Shown here: positions 8,608-18,253 of the stretch, one piece after another
Layout: the number at the start of each line of letters is the position of its first letter
Position numbering within the stretch: position 1 is the first letter of the stretch
NCBI RefSeq assembly: GCF_000347035.1
Contig: NZ_ANIJ01000006.1
Location: 186,001 to 250,000 of the forward strand
Direction of reading: 5' to 3'
DNA: 64,000 nt
From: Leptospira sp. B5-022
GTDB lineage: Bacteria > Spirochaetota > Leptospiria > Leptospirales > Leptospiraceae
The notes under the pieces: generated by a model
What the model saw: the letters and a program-made list of their open reading frames with translations, nothing else
What the model was told of the DNA's origin: nothing
Databases searched by the model: none
Position numbers and translations under genes: made by a program

Positions 8608-10716
8608 AAAATTCCTTAGGAGTCAAGATCTCCGGCGCTTTGAAAGTGGCGGACATGATGACTTCGAAATCCCGGGTCAAAGGAAGGGTGGTACGGAGTT
8701 GTCCGGAGCTGTCCCTGTATTTTGCGCTCAATCTCCACTGGTATTTTCCTTCCCTTAACCTATACAACTCTCGATAGTCGTAGGATTCTCCCTTAATTTC
8801 CTTTTTGAATACGGTTTTTAGGGTTTTTTGATCCGCCTCTAATAGCTCCAATATGTATGCCTCGGATTCGCCTTCAATTTCCCAATAAAATGACAAACTT
8901 GCTTTCTCATCCAGATCTATCTTATCTCTATCCCGTGGATATACAGGAGATACAAACGGAGCAGAGTCCGAGGTCCTAAACCCGGAGGAAGGACTGCTTG
9001 TCAAAACCTCTCCCTCCGGCGAAAGAAGAGTAACTTTCCAATAATAGTCCCCCGGACCCGCAAGGGGCACTGAATTTTGTCCAGATCGCACGGAGGTTTC
9101 GTATATCCTAGAAACGAAATTAGGATCTTTAGAAACTTCTAATTTATAAGTTCCGCTTGGATCCGGTCTATCCCATCTAAATTGTAATTTACCGTCCATC
9201 GGATGTCCTAACTCGGATCCATCCTTAGGAAAAGAGAGTCTGATAACACCTAGAGGTTTTAAAGTGAACTTACCAATCGAAGAAGAAATCTCTCCTTCAG
9301 AATTAGAACTTGCTTTAATTCTCCAGAAGAATATACCTTCCTTCCAATCCAGATCCGGTTTCATAAAATTCGCGTTAGTCGATTTGGAGAAAAGAATATT
9401 TTTGAAATCGGAATCGGCGGCTATTTCCAGGGAATAAGATTTGAATTCCTTGTTGGAGCTCCAACTGAAGAAGGAGCCTGCTTTGAATATACGGATCCCT
9501 ATCTCTTCTCCTTGCAGAGGTTTTAGAAGTTTAGGAGGTTCTGCCTGTTCCGATTTACGTAAAACGAAGGAGATCGCATCCGAGCTCATTTCGCTGAATC
9601 CCTGTTTATCGGAACTCATTTTGACACGAGCGAAAAATTGTCCTTCCGATCTAGGTTCCCATTTCAAAAAACCTGCGGCAGAATCTCCGGAATAAACGAT
9701 TTGTTTAAAGTTCGCGTCCGAAGATACTTCCAGTTTATATTTGGTCTGGGAATCGAAAGTATTCCATTGGAATCGGACCGGAGGTGCGGTTTCCGTATAC
9801 GAGAATACTTCCTTATTGTTAGGTGAGAGCAGTTTGGGTTTATTCCAAGAAACTAATTTAAAGTTTTTGGAAGAACTAAATTCGTCTTTTCCCGACTGAG
9901 GATTATTTCCCGCAACTCTCCAATAATAAGAACCGTTCGGAAGAGAGATGGAGGCGTTCGTTCCGATTGTATTCAATTTTTTTAAACCGGTTCTAAAGCC
10001 TGAATCTCTGGCGATTTCCAATCTGAACGTTTTAACACCTGGAGAATTCTTCCATTCGAACTTGATGGGGAGAGTTTCCCCCGATATAGGAAAGTAGGTC
10101 TTATCGGGAGGTAATACTGTTTCCAGATTTAATGAATGGACTTCTACTTTTCCGTCTTTTAGTTCCGCGGATTGATTTTTGCCTACGGTATTCTCTCCGG
10201 AAGAGGAGACCACTTTGGCTTCTCCTTTTTTTACTTCTAGATTTAGGCCTTTATTCTCATCCTTGGAAATTTTCAAATCCGAATTTCCGAGGGAGATCTT
10301 TGTATCACCGGAACTAATCTGTAAATTGCCCGATCCTCCGCCGGTCGCGGAAAGTGAGCCGGACACAAAACTGATCTTGTCCGTATCTTCCACTAGGATC
10401 ATACTTCTTTCGTCCATTCGGATCTCTGCGGAATTTTCTCCATCAGTAAAAAGTAGTACTGCTTCGGAGCCTTCTTCCGTGCGGATTGTGTCCCTGTATC
10501 GGATCGGATCGGATCGGACTCGTCCAATTCCTCCCAGATGACTTCCGAATCAAGTTTTCTTAATATTTTGAGTTGTTTTGTCTTAAGTTGGCCAACGACC
10601 TTATTGGTCCCAGTTTTAGGTCCGGCGTTGGCATAAAGATATAAAAGCCCCGAAAAAAAGAGCAGTAGTAGAATCAAAGCAGTGACGACGACACGTCCGT
10701 CAGTCAAGTATTTCAT
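8597..10716 (-). pseudogene. FecR-domain protein with five Fn3-like repeats, frameshifted at a 5-bp tandem repeat
   Basis: Two adjacent frames form one gene. The first (start 10716, stop 10399; 105 codons) encodes an N-terminal membrane anchor (about residues 8-28) and the beginning of a FecR domain. The second is open from the repeat at 10498-10518 to 8597; its first ATG is at 10417. Removing one of the four TCCGA copies joins them into 704 residues with a normal FecR core (YRDTIRTEEGSEAVLLF). After it come five repeats of about 85-95 residues ending in YYWRV-like motifs. Family knowledge: FecR domains are periplasmic sensors or peptidoglycan-associated modules. The start overlaps the cyclase stop by 17 bp and has GAGGAA before it. 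As read, translation stops early; restart at 10417 would give an unanchored 606-residue product. It may be a phase-variable gene in the OFF state, a true pseudogene, or a sequence error. Confidence 0.85.
10498..10518. repeat. 5-bp tandem repeat (ATCGG x4) at the FecR frameshift
   Basis: Four exact copies of ATCGG plus one base (TCCGA on the coding strand). Five is not a multiple of three, so each gain or loss of a unit changes the reading frame. The copy number seen (4) is out of frame; 3 or 6 would be in frame. Confidence 0.95.
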
Positions 10717-13360
10717 ACTTTAATTCCTCTTCCTCATCTCCTGTTTTAGTTTTTTTCTTGGATTCGTATTCTATTCCGAGCTTTTTTCTTAGCTCGCTTA
10801 GGTCCTTCGGACGATCCACATCGTCTTTTCTTCCTAGGACCGCATAAATGGTTTGCGGTTCTTCCTTTCCCTTCACCTTGATGGATTGCATTTTTTCGAC
10901 CGCAAAAATATCCCTTACATGATCGAGTAGATCTTGTGTGATCAGAATATCCGTACCGAAAGGTTTGTTTAAAGCTTCCACACGAGAGGCGAGGTTCACT
11001 GCATCTCCGATCACTGTATATTCCAATCTTTCCTCGGAACCGATCTGACCTGCGATCACCGGTCCGAAATTGATACCACAACCGATCCGAATAATCGGCT
11101 TTTTATCTCCACCCCGTCCTTCATTGAACTTGATTAGCGCGGCTCTCATGAGAAGTGCTCCGTTTACTGCATTCTCCGCGTCCTGGTCGGAGGAACGGAC
11201 GGCTCCCCAAGTTGCCATGATCGCATCTCCGATAAACTTATCCACAATACCGTGTGTATCGTTCACACAACGTACCATCTCGGTCATGTACTCGTTTAAA
11301 AATTCAACCACTTCTTCCGGTTGTAGTTTTTCCGATATGGAGGTAAAAGATCGTATATCCGAGAAGAAGATCGCACACATCTTTCTTTCTCCACCTAAGG
11401 TAAGTTCCTTGTTTAAAACCATTTCGGCGATCTCTTTGTTTACGAAACGGCCGAGTGCGTCTTTTACCTTCTCCCTTTCTTCCAGACCTTTTCCCATACT
11501 CACGAAATAATCGGTTAAAACGCCGATCTCGTCCTTTGTACTGGACTTGATCCCGATCCTGAAATTTCCTTTTGCGATCTCTACCGTAGCGGTCAGAAGT
11601 TTTAAAACAGGAATGGTAATTGTTCTCGCTAAGAAGAATACGATGATAAGTGCGATACAAAGTGCGATCGCCATGATAAGAAGGTTTTTGGTCTGGATCC
11701 GGTACACCATTTCGAAAACTTTTTCTTCAGGGACCGAGACGATCACTCCGGCCCCGCCAAAGCCTAATTTTTGGTAGGAACCGTAATATCTAGTTTTGGT
11801 GGAATCCTCGTACCTTGTCTGTTGGCTATCCTCTCTTACGGAAGAAAGCATTGTTTCGAAAATAGGCAAGTCCGCCCAATTCGTCTGAGAGGCAAGAAGT
11901 TGGAGATCATGATGTGCGATCAGGTCCCCGTCTCCATTGACTAAGAATGGGACGTTAATATCTTGTTTCTGGAATACGGCTAAAAGTCTTTCCGCTCGGA
12001 TGATATAAAGTAGGATCGACTTACTCTGCGAATCATAGACTGAAATGGAAAACGTAGGTTCCTTAAAATTAGGAGTGAGATTGTCTATCCTTCCTCCCGA
12101 CTGGATGGTTTTTAAAAAATAAGATTCTTTTTGGGAAACCGCCGCATCCAATTCTTCCCTATTGGAAGAGATCCCTTCTAAATATGAATCGTTGTACAAT
12201 ATCGTTCTTTTTTTGAGTTTGTCTCCTTCTGCGGAATAAATCCCGGCCAAAAGAAAATCCGGTTCGTTCCGAAAGAAAAGATCGGCATAAGCGCCAGGAC
12301 CCTTCGGGTCCAAAAGTTTTTCCGTAAGAGTTTTACCTTTGTCACGAATATCCTTAAGATCCGATTTTACTTTGATCCCTAAAATATTTACCAAAGAAAA
12401 ATTGGTCTCTAATACTCTTATCTCGTAGTTCTTTTTAAATTCACTGGACGCGTATAAAATGACGGTGGAAACCGTAACGGTGAGGAGCAGTGATATAACT
12501 GCCATTAATTTTAATTGAAGAGGGAATTTCGCACTCGTTGCCAGATCCGCACTCTCAGGAGATGGGGTAGGAGTGGATTCCTTTTTTGGAATATTCTTTT
12601 TTTCTGATGTTACTGCGGTAACTTTCGGCTCTTCCGATACGGGTGATTTTGTCCCTGATTCCTGTTTTTCATCCGAGAATACGGTGTCGAATGAAATAAC
12701 CGGTTTACTTTCCAAGGTGCGGAAATTCTCCGCTTCTTGGAATTTTGGGACCTTCTTCTTTCCGTTGGAGTCCTTATGGCCGTTTTTGAAAACCCCAAGT
12801 TCGATTCCGGAAATAGCCAAAGGAAGTTCCTTTAAAAATATGGAAAATTCCCCTCTTGTAGGATCAGGGATCTCTTTGGGTGCCTTTTTGCGGGTAGCAT
12901 AGGATTTGAATTCTCCTAAAAATCGAGTTTCCGCTTCTCCTTGTAGGCTTGGGAACCATGCGCCTAACTCTCCTGAGGCGATATGAGGATAGGAAGAAAT
13001 TACCATTTTGGAAAGTATAACTTCCCATCTTTCTTCCACTTCTTCCGGGATCAAAAATAAGATATTGGATTTTCCCGCAGCAGAAATTAATTTCCACGCG
13101 GAGAAAAATACGGACTCGTTCGTTTTCGGTCCGGGAGGGATCTCTAAAGCAAAAAGTTTCCACTCTCCCGCATGTAGGACTTCTTCCAACTCTGTAACGA
13201 GAGAAGAACCTTTTTCCGAGAATACACAGACTACAGTTTTGATCCCTAGGTCCGCCCAGGCGCGAATTTCGTCCTGGTTCTGGATCTTATCAGTTGCTTT
13301 GGCCCAGAAGGCGACGGCACCGTTTGGTCCGAAGGGAATATATTTTGTAGATGATGGCAT
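10700..13360 (-). CDS. Membrane class III adenylate/guanylate cyclase with HAMP domain
   Basis: Converts ATP (or GTP) to the cyclic nucleotide. The 886 residues run: an N-terminal cytoplasmic domain (~1-190), an acidic Ser/Pro/Lys-rich linker (~190-280), TM1 (~283-305), an extracytoplasmic sensor (~306-555, Cache-like), TM2 (~558-578), HAMP (~579-632) and a cyclase domain (~656-845). Metal-binding Asp668 lies in FSDIRSF and Asp712 in KFIGDAIM. Lys708 and Thr782 (YTVIGDAVN) are the purine-selecting pair; Lys/Thr suggests an adenylate cyclase of subclass IIIb. The transition-state residues Asn789 and Arg793 are present, so it should be active. The start has AGGA before it. The N-terminal domain is unusual and faintly resembles a tyrosine-phosphatase fold without its Cys-x5-Arg loop. 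It is the first gene of the operon ending at 4988. Confidence 0.9.
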   Translation of the reverse strand: MPSSTKYIPFGPNGAVAFWAKATDKIQNQDEIRAWADLGIKTVVCVFSEKGSSLVTELEEVLHAGEWKLFALEIPPGPKTNESVFFSAWKLISAAGKSNILFLIPEEVEERWEVILSKMVISSYPHIASGELGAWFPSLQGEAETRFLGEFKSYATRKKAPKEIPDPTRGEFSIFLKELPLAISGIELGVFKNGHKDSNGKKKVPKFQEAENFRTLESKPVISFDTVFSDEKQESGTKSPVSEEPKVTAVTSEKKNIPKKESTPTPSPESADLATSAKFPLQLKLMAVISLLLTVTVSTVILYASSEFKKNYEIRVLETNFSLVNILGIKVKSDLKDIRDKGKTLTEKLLDPKGPGAYADLFFRNEPDFLLAGIYSAEGDKLKKRTILYNDSYLEGISSNREELDAAVSQKESYFLKTIQSGGRIDNLTPNFKEPTFSISVYDSQSKSILLYIIRAERLLAVFQKQDINVPFLVNGDGDLIAHHDLQLLASQTNWADLPIFETMLSSVREDSQQTRYEDSTKTRYYGSYQKLGFGGAGVIVSVPEEKVFEMVYRIQTKNLLIMAIALCIALIIVFFLARTITIPVLKLLTATVEIAKGNFRIGIKSSTKDEIGVLTDYFVSMGKGLEEREKVKDALGRFVNKEIAEMVLNKELTLGGERKMCAIFFSDIRSFTSISEKLQPEEVVEFLNEYMTEMVRCVNDTHGIVDKFIGDAIMATWGAVRSSDQDAENAVNGALLMRAALIKFNEGRGGDKKPIIRIGCGINFGPVIAGQIGSEERLEYTVIGDAVNLASRVEALNKPFGTDILITQDLLDHVRDIFAVEKMQSIKVKGKEEPQTIYAVLGRKDDVDRPKDLSELRKKLGIEYESKKKTKTGDEEEELKYEILD

Positions 13361-13577
13361 TTCGTTCCTAAGGAAAGTTCCAGAATAAAAATTCTCTTTT
13401 TAGAAAGCTAAAAAATCGATCCGTCTAGCGGAAAGTAGATTCTGGAAATCCTCCGTTAAATTATCGGAACAACAGCATTCTATATTGAAAGCAACTAGAA
13501 TAGGTTCTCTCCCAATAAGGATACCTATTTAGTTGATTATACGGACATCGGTAAGAATCTGGATTTTGAGGATATTT

Positions 13578-14033
13578 ATGGCAACTGCTAAGTTTACCAC
13601 CAATCGGGGGACATTCTCCGTTTTATTGGAAGATGAGAAGGCTCCGATCACAGCCGGGAATTTCATCCAACTCGCCCAAAAAGGCTTTTATAATGGTTTG
13701 GTCTTTCACAGAATTATTGCAAATTTTATGATCCAAGGCGGTTGCCCACAGGGAACCGGAACTGGTGGACCGGGGTATAAGATCCAAGATGAGTTTCATC
13801 CGGATCTCAAGAATAAGAAGTATACTATCTCTATGGCCAATGCCGGTCCAAATACCGGAGGTTCTCAGTTTTTCATCAATGTGAGAGACAACCTTTATCT
13901 GGACAATCGTCATGCTGTTTTCGGACATGTGTCGGAGGGAGAAGATATTGTCCAAAGTATCTCCGAAACTCCTACAGCACCGGGGGATCGTCCTCTCCAG
14001 CCTGTGGTGATTGAGAAGATAGAGATCATCTGA
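13578..14033 (+). CDS. ppiB: Cyclophilin-type peptidyl-prolyl cis-trans isomerase
   Basis: Cytoplasmic prolyl isomerase that helps protein folding. I took the ATG at 13578 because a GAGGA site lies six bases before it and the product (151 residues) then matches compact bacterial cyclophilins; a TTG at 13533 would add 15 unrelated residues. Conserved cyclophilin elements are all present: [13 protein letters not shown] (catalytic Arg), [24 protein letters not shown] and [10 protein letters not shown]. There is no signal peptide. It is a single gene diverging from the cyclase operon. Confidence 0.93.
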   Translation: MATAKFTTNRGTFSVLLEDEKAPITAGNFIQLAQKGFYNGLVFHRIIANFMIQGGCPQGTGTGGPGYKIQDEFHPDLKNKKYTISMANAGPNTGGSQFFINVRDNLYLDNRHAVFGHVSEGEDIVQSISETPTAPGDRPLQPVVIEKIEII

Positions 14034-14077
14034 CGTATCCCTTATGGGATGCTTATTTCATAGACTCCACAAAAAAA

Positions 14078-14107
14078 CGAAATATGCTTGAAAATATCCA
14101 TATTTCG
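14078..14107 (+). terminator. Inverted repeat after ppiB
   Basis: A perfect 9-bp inverted repeat (CGAAATATG / CATATTTCG) with a 12-nt spacer, 45 bases after the ppiB stop. It has no U tract downstream. It may be a weak terminator for ppiB or an operator for the kinase gene that follows. Confidence 0.35.
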
Positions 14108-14126
14108 CCATAATTAAAACCCCCTG

Positions 14127-14146
14127 CCCGGAATTCCTGTTCCGGG
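14127..14146 (+). promoter_or_regulatory. Short hairpin touching the ribosome-binding site of the PAS kinase
   Basis: CCCGGAA / TTCCGGG, 7 bp with a 6-nt loop. Its 3' arm ends in the first bases of GGGTGGA, the likely ribosome-binding site for the ATG at 14158. Pairing could reduce initiation. This is inference from position only. Confidence 0.3.
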
Positions 14147-14157
14147 TGGATCTATAT

Positions 14158-16383
14158 ATGGGTTTACCTTCTCCTATTTTTTCAGACTCAAGCCCGGAAA
14201 ATCACAAATCCTTATTAGATTATATCCTTTCCAATTCTCCTATCGTATTGTTTTCCGCGGATGAAACCGGGCTTATGAATTTTGCCTCAGGCAAAGCCTT
14301 AGACATGCTTGGTCTGGATTCGAGCGCATTCATAGGAACTAACTTCGTACAACATCAATGGAACGCGGAAATCAGGGAAGAAGACGGTACCGTTCGTAGC
14401 CTGGAACAGACAGAGGCATTAAAACTTGTACTTTCCGGAAGAGAGATCAGTGCGGAGACCGTTTTTTTAGGAAGGCATTTTGCCGTACGGATCTCTCCTG
14501 CAATGGGGGAGGACGGAAAAGTGAAAGGGCTGGTCGGAGTTTCCCTGGACATAACGGATCGAAAGATTGCCGAAGATATATTAGAAAAACGTACTGTAGA
14601 TTTTCAGACTTTGATAGGAGTTTTACCCGTAGTCGTATTTTCCATCTCTCCGGAAGGAAGGATCATACTCGCGGATGGAAAGGGTTTGGAGAGGTTGAAG
14701 ATCAATCCGAAGGAAGTGGTTGGAAAGACCATTTTTGAAAGGGCTCAAAATCAACCGGAAGTTTTAGAAGCATTCTCCCAGGCATTGAAAGGGGAAGAAA
14801 GTATCTATCATACTGAAATTAACGGCCTTCTTCTGGAAACGAGGATGTATCCTCGGTTATCAAGAAGCGGTCGGATTCAGGAAATATTAGGAATTGTTTA
14901 TGATATTTCGGATAGGATGGAATACGAGAAGAAGATCAAACAGAATGAAGAAAAATACAGGAGTTTATTCCAGAACAATCCCCAGATCATGTTCGTATTC
15001 GATAGATCCTCTCTTCAGATCCTTGCCGTGAATCGTACGGCTATACTTGCCTACGGATATTCCGAAGAGGAGTTTATCGGTAAATCGATAGCGGATCTTA
15101 GACCGGAGGAAGATCGTCCCCATTTATTCGAAGCGATCCGAAATCTAAAGGAAGGTCTTAATTCTTTTCCGGAAATGAGACATTTAAAAAAAGACGGCGA
15201 CATGATGTATCTTGATATCGTCTCTTCTCCCATCCGTTTTCAGAATACGGATGCGGTTTTGGTTTCGGGTACCGATGTTTCCGAAAGGGTCAGGGTCACT
15301 AGAGAAAACCGGTTTAATTTGGAAGTCATCTCCCAGGTTAACGATGCGATCATCGCCCTAGACGGCGATATGAACGTCACTTATTGTAATGATTATGCGG
15401 CTAAAATGTACGAAGTGGATGCGGGGGAATGTTTAGGAAAACATTATACTACTCTTTTTAAGGAAGATTGGATCTCCGAAGAAAACTACCAGGCCGCTAT
15501 GCAGGATTGGGAAAATTTAGGAGCCTCTAAAAGGGAACTGATCCATACTTTAAGATCCGGTAAAAAGATCACGATCGAAAGTAATTTCAAAAAAATTAAT
15601 GCGGAAGGTTATTTGGTCCCGGGTCTCATTATGGTTAATCGGGACATTTCTGAAAAAATAGAATCCAGAAGATCTTTGGAAGAAGCGCTACAAGGTCTCG
15701 CAAAAACCAACAAAGAACTGGAACAATTCGCTTATATCGCTTCTCACGATCTACAGGAGCCTCTTCGGACAATCGCTAGTTATCTGCAACTGTTGGAGAG
15801 AAAATTCTCGGAAGAGATCAAACCGGAGATGAGAGAATTTATCCAAGTATCGGTGGAAGCCGCTAAAAGGCAACAAGGGTTGATCGAAAGTCTTTTGAGT
15901 TACTCCAGGATCGGTTCCGATTCCGTAAAAAAATCCAAAGGAGATGCGAACCGGATCCTGGACGAGGTTAGAAAGGATCTTTCTTCGGTTATACAAGAAA
16001 CCAATACGGATCTGGTTTTGGAAGGTCCGTTTCCGGAAGTGTATGCGGATCAGGATCAGATCAGACGTTTGTTCAGCAATCTTATCTCAAACGGGATCAA
16101 ATTCCGTTCCCCGAATAGGGATCCGGAGATCCATATTAAGGTAAAACATGTTCCAGGCGCAAACGTGTTTTCGGTTTCGGACAACGGAATAGGCATGGAT
16201 TCCAAATACTTTGATCGTATTTTTATTATATTCCAAAAATTACATACTAGATCCGAATATCCGGGAACAGGGATCGGTTTGTCCATTTGTAAAAAGATCG
16301 TGGAAAATCACGGTGGAAAAATTTGGGTCCAGTCTTCCCCGGGACATGGATCCGAATTCTTTTTTACCCTGCCAGAGGTTTGA
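14158..16383 (+). CDS. PAS-domain sensor histidine kinase (HisKA/HATPase)
   Basis: Soluble hybrid-free sensor kinase of 741 residues. I chose the ATG at 14158, with GGGTGGA about eight bases upstream; a GTG at 14146 would add four residues. Four PAS domains follow one another (about 20-130, 140-255, 265-385, 390-505), three ending in the typical D-I-T/S-D/E-R motif. HisKA carries IASHDLQEPLR with His near 530, the form found in phytochrome-like kinases. HATPase_c has SNLISNGIKF, SDNGIGMD and GTGIGLSI. No membrane segments are present. The stop is two bases before the start of a single-domain Rcp1-type regulator, its likely phosphorylation target. The signal is unknown; several PAS domains may bind cofactors. 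Confidence 0.92.
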   Translation: MGLPSPIFSDSSPENHKSLLDYILSNSPIVLFSADETGLMNFASGKALDMLGLDSSAFIGTNFVQHQWNAEIREEDGTVRSLEQTEALKLVLSGREISAETVFLGRHFAVRISPAMGEDGKVKGLVGVSLDITDRKIAEDILEKRTVDFQTLIGVLPVVVFSISPEGRIILADGKGLERLKINPKEVVGKTIFERAQNQPEVLEAFSQALKGEESIYHTEINGLLLETRMYPRLSRSGRIQEILGIVYDISDRMEYEKKIKQNEEKYRSLFQNNPQIMFVFDRSSLQILAVNRTAILAYGYSEEEFIGKSIADLRPEEDRPHLFEAIRNLKEGLNSFPEMRHLKKDGDMMYLDIVSSPIRFQNTDAVLVSGTDVSERVRVTRENRFNLEVISQVNDAIIALDGDMNVTYCNDYAAKMYEVDAGECLGKHYTTLFKEDWISEENYQAAMQDWENLGASKRELIHTLRSGKKITIESNFKKINAEGYLVPGLIMVNRDISEKIESRRSLEEALQGLAKTNKELEQFAYIASHDLQEPLRTIASYLQLLERKFSEEIKPEMREFIQVSVEAAKRQQGLIESLLSYSRIGSDSVKKSKGDANRILDEVRKDLSSVIQETNTDLVLEGPFPEVYADQDQIRRLFSNLISNGIKFRSPNRDPEIHIKVKHVPGANVFSVSDNGIGMDSKYFDRIFIIFQKLHTRSEYPGTGIGLSICKKIVENHGGKIWVQSSPGHGSEFFFTLPEV

Positions 16384-16385
16384 TC

Positions 16386-16829
16386 ATGAATTCTTCTTCT
16401 AAACAATATTTTGATATTCTACTTGTAGAGGACAATCCGGCGGATGTTCGGCTCACGATAGAGGCTTTAAACGACTTGAAATCGGATAAAAGATTATTCG
16501 TCGCAAAAGACGGAGAGGAAGCGATCGATTTCGTAAGGGGAGAGGGGGATTTCGTGGGAGCAAAACGCCCAGATCTCATCCTACTAGATCTGAACCTTCC
16601 TAAAAAGAACGGCTTGGAAGTTTTGGAAGAACTCAAATCGGATCCTGAATATAAAAGTATACCCGTTGTCGTTTTGACTACTTCAGGATCGGAAAGGGAC
16701 ATTATTGCCACATACAATTTACATGCGAACTCATATATACAGAAACCGGTGGAATACGATAATTTTTTGGAAGCAATGGATACATTACGTATCTATTGGT
16801 TCAAAACTTCAAGGTTGCCTCCGAGATGA
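16386..16829 (+). CDS. Single-domain response regulator, Rcp1-like
   Basis: A receiver domain with no output domain, 147 residues. The phosphoacceptor is Asp68 in LILLDLNLP, with the acidic pair E15/D16 in LLVEDNPAD, Thr near TTSGSERD and Lys in YIQKPVEY. The longer sequence and the KPV-Y-D-N-F end match Rcp1-type regulators, which pair with kinases having an ASHDLQEPLR box, as the upstream gene does. I chose the ATG at 16386, two bases after the kinase stop. Its own stop overlaps the next gene's ATG (ATGA). It probably passes phosphate within a relay or acts by protein contact. Confidence 0.92.
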   Translation: MNSSSKQYFDILLVEDNPADVRLTIEALNDLKSDKRLFVAKDGEEAIDFVRGEGDFVGAKRPDLILLDLNLPKKNGLEVLEELKSDPEYKSIPVVVLTTSGSERDIIATYNLHANSYIQKPVEYDNFLEAMDTLRIYWFKTSRLPPR

Positions 16830-18253
16830 ATGCAAAAGTTATGTCCGTCAGGATGAAACAAATATTAATAGTGGAGGACAACGAAGACGATTCTCGTTTG
16901 TTCGAAATTTTCTTAAAAGAAGCGGATCCTTCCGGAATTCGTTTGAAACATTCTCCGACAGTGGCGGACGCATTAGAGATACTAAATGAATCGGGAGAAG
17001 AGATAGATTGTATTCTTCTGGATCTTACCCTGCCTGATAGTTTTGGTTTAGACGGTTTCGAGGCTATTAAAAAATCCTTTCCAAAGATTCCTATCGTGAT
17101 CTGTTCCGGGACCCAAGACGAAACTGTCGCCATGGAAGCATTACAATCGGGAGGTCAGGATTATCTCATTAAGGGAAAATTCGATTCTTATCTTCTTTTT
17201 AGATCCATCATATACGCGATCGAAAGACAGGACATGTTGACCAAGCTGGAAGAGCAGGCATTCCTCATTAAAGAGAATGAAAAAAAATACAGACTGATCT
17301 TCGAACATAATCCGCATCCAATCGTTTTATACAGTTATGATTGTGAAAGTATTTTGGATCTAAACCAGGAAGCGGAAAGAATTTACGGATTTGATCGGGA
17401 AGAACTACTTCGTATGAAATTTTCGGATCTATTTATGGGTACTTCTTCCGGTGAACAAAGACAATATCTCGCCTTGCATAACGGTAAAAATATTCCGGAA
17501 ACACATATTCATAGATCCAAGGAAGGAACTCCACTCCTAATGGAGATCACTTCCTATAAATTCCGATTAGAGGGAAAAGAATCTGTTCTCGCGATCCTTG
17601 TGGACATGACAAAATGGAAACAGTCGGAAGATAATCTAATACAATCTCTGAGAGATAAGGAAGCGCTTCTTCAGGAGATCCATCATAGGGTCAAAAATAA
17701 TCTACAGATCATGGCGAGTCTTCTAAATTTGCAGGCAAATTATGCTAAGAACAAGGAAGTCACCAGGGAACTTAGGGATACGGAGAGTAGGATATACTCC
17801 ATGTCCTTGGTTCATAATGAACTTTATAATTCCAAAAACCTGGCAGAGATCGGTCTCGGTTCTTATGTGGATAAGTTATTGGATAATCTTTGGAATGTAT
17901 ACGGGATAGGTTCGGAGATCGGTAGGATCGTTGACGTAGGGAACTTAAGTTTAGCAGTCGAAAAGGCGCTTCCCATCGGAATGATAATCAATGAGATCGC
18001 TACAAATTCCATTAAGTATGCCTATTCTGAAAAAAAACAGGGACAGTTTTATATTACAGCGAAATCCCGAAATGGGATTTTCTATTTGGAAGTGGGGGAC
18101 GATGGAAAGGGGATCCCGGATTATCCACAGATAGAAGCCAAAGAAACCTTAGGATTACAATTGATACGGATCTTATCCAAACAGTTGAAGGCAAAATTGG
18201 ACATCAATACTGCAGCTCCGGGAACCCGATTCCAGATCGAGTTTGCGTATTAA
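16826..18253 (+). CDS. REC-PAS-HisKA_2 hybrid regulator/kinase
   Basis: A 475-residue protein with an N-terminal receiver (about 10-130; Asp66 in CILLDLTLP), a PAS domain (~155-270) and a HisKA_2/HATPase core (IHHRVKNNLQIMASLLNLQ, NEIATNSIKYAY, GDDGKGIP). This order, receiver first, suits a relay in which an upstream kinase tunes its activity. I take the ATG at 16826, coupled to the upstream stop by ATGA, with AAGG 11 bases before it; ATGs at 16841 and 16853 are alternatives. The core closely resembles the kinase at the left edge. Its end overlaps the convergent copper-storage-like gene by four bases. Confidence 0.9.
   Translation: MNAKVMSVRMKQILIVEDNEDDSRLFEIFLKEADPSGIRLKHSPTVADALEILNESGEEIDCILLDLTLPDSFGLDGFEAIKKSFPKIPIVICSGTQDETVAMEALQSGGQDYLIKGKFDSYLLFRSIIYAIERQDMLTKLEEQAFLIKENEKKYRLIFEHNPHPIVLYSYDCESILDLNQEAERIYGFDREELLRMKFSDLFMGTSSGEQRQYLALHNGKNIPETHIHRSKEGTPLLMEITSYKFRLEGKESVLAILVDMTKWKQSEDNLIQSLRDKEALLQEIHHRVKNNLQIMASLLNLQANYAKNKEVTRELRDTESRIYSMSLVHNELYNSKNLAEIGLGSYVDKLLDNLWNVYGIGSEIGRIVDVGNLSLAVEKALPIGMIINEIATNSIKYAYSEKKQGQFYITAKSRNGIFYLEVGDDGKGIPDYPQIEAKETLGLQLIRILSKQLKAKLDINTAAPGTRFQIEFAY

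Noticed and set aside
10399..10716. The 105-codon frame as a separate small gene
   Set aside because: It has a FecR-gene N-terminus, and removing one 5-bp unit joins it to the next frame, so it is part of one gene.
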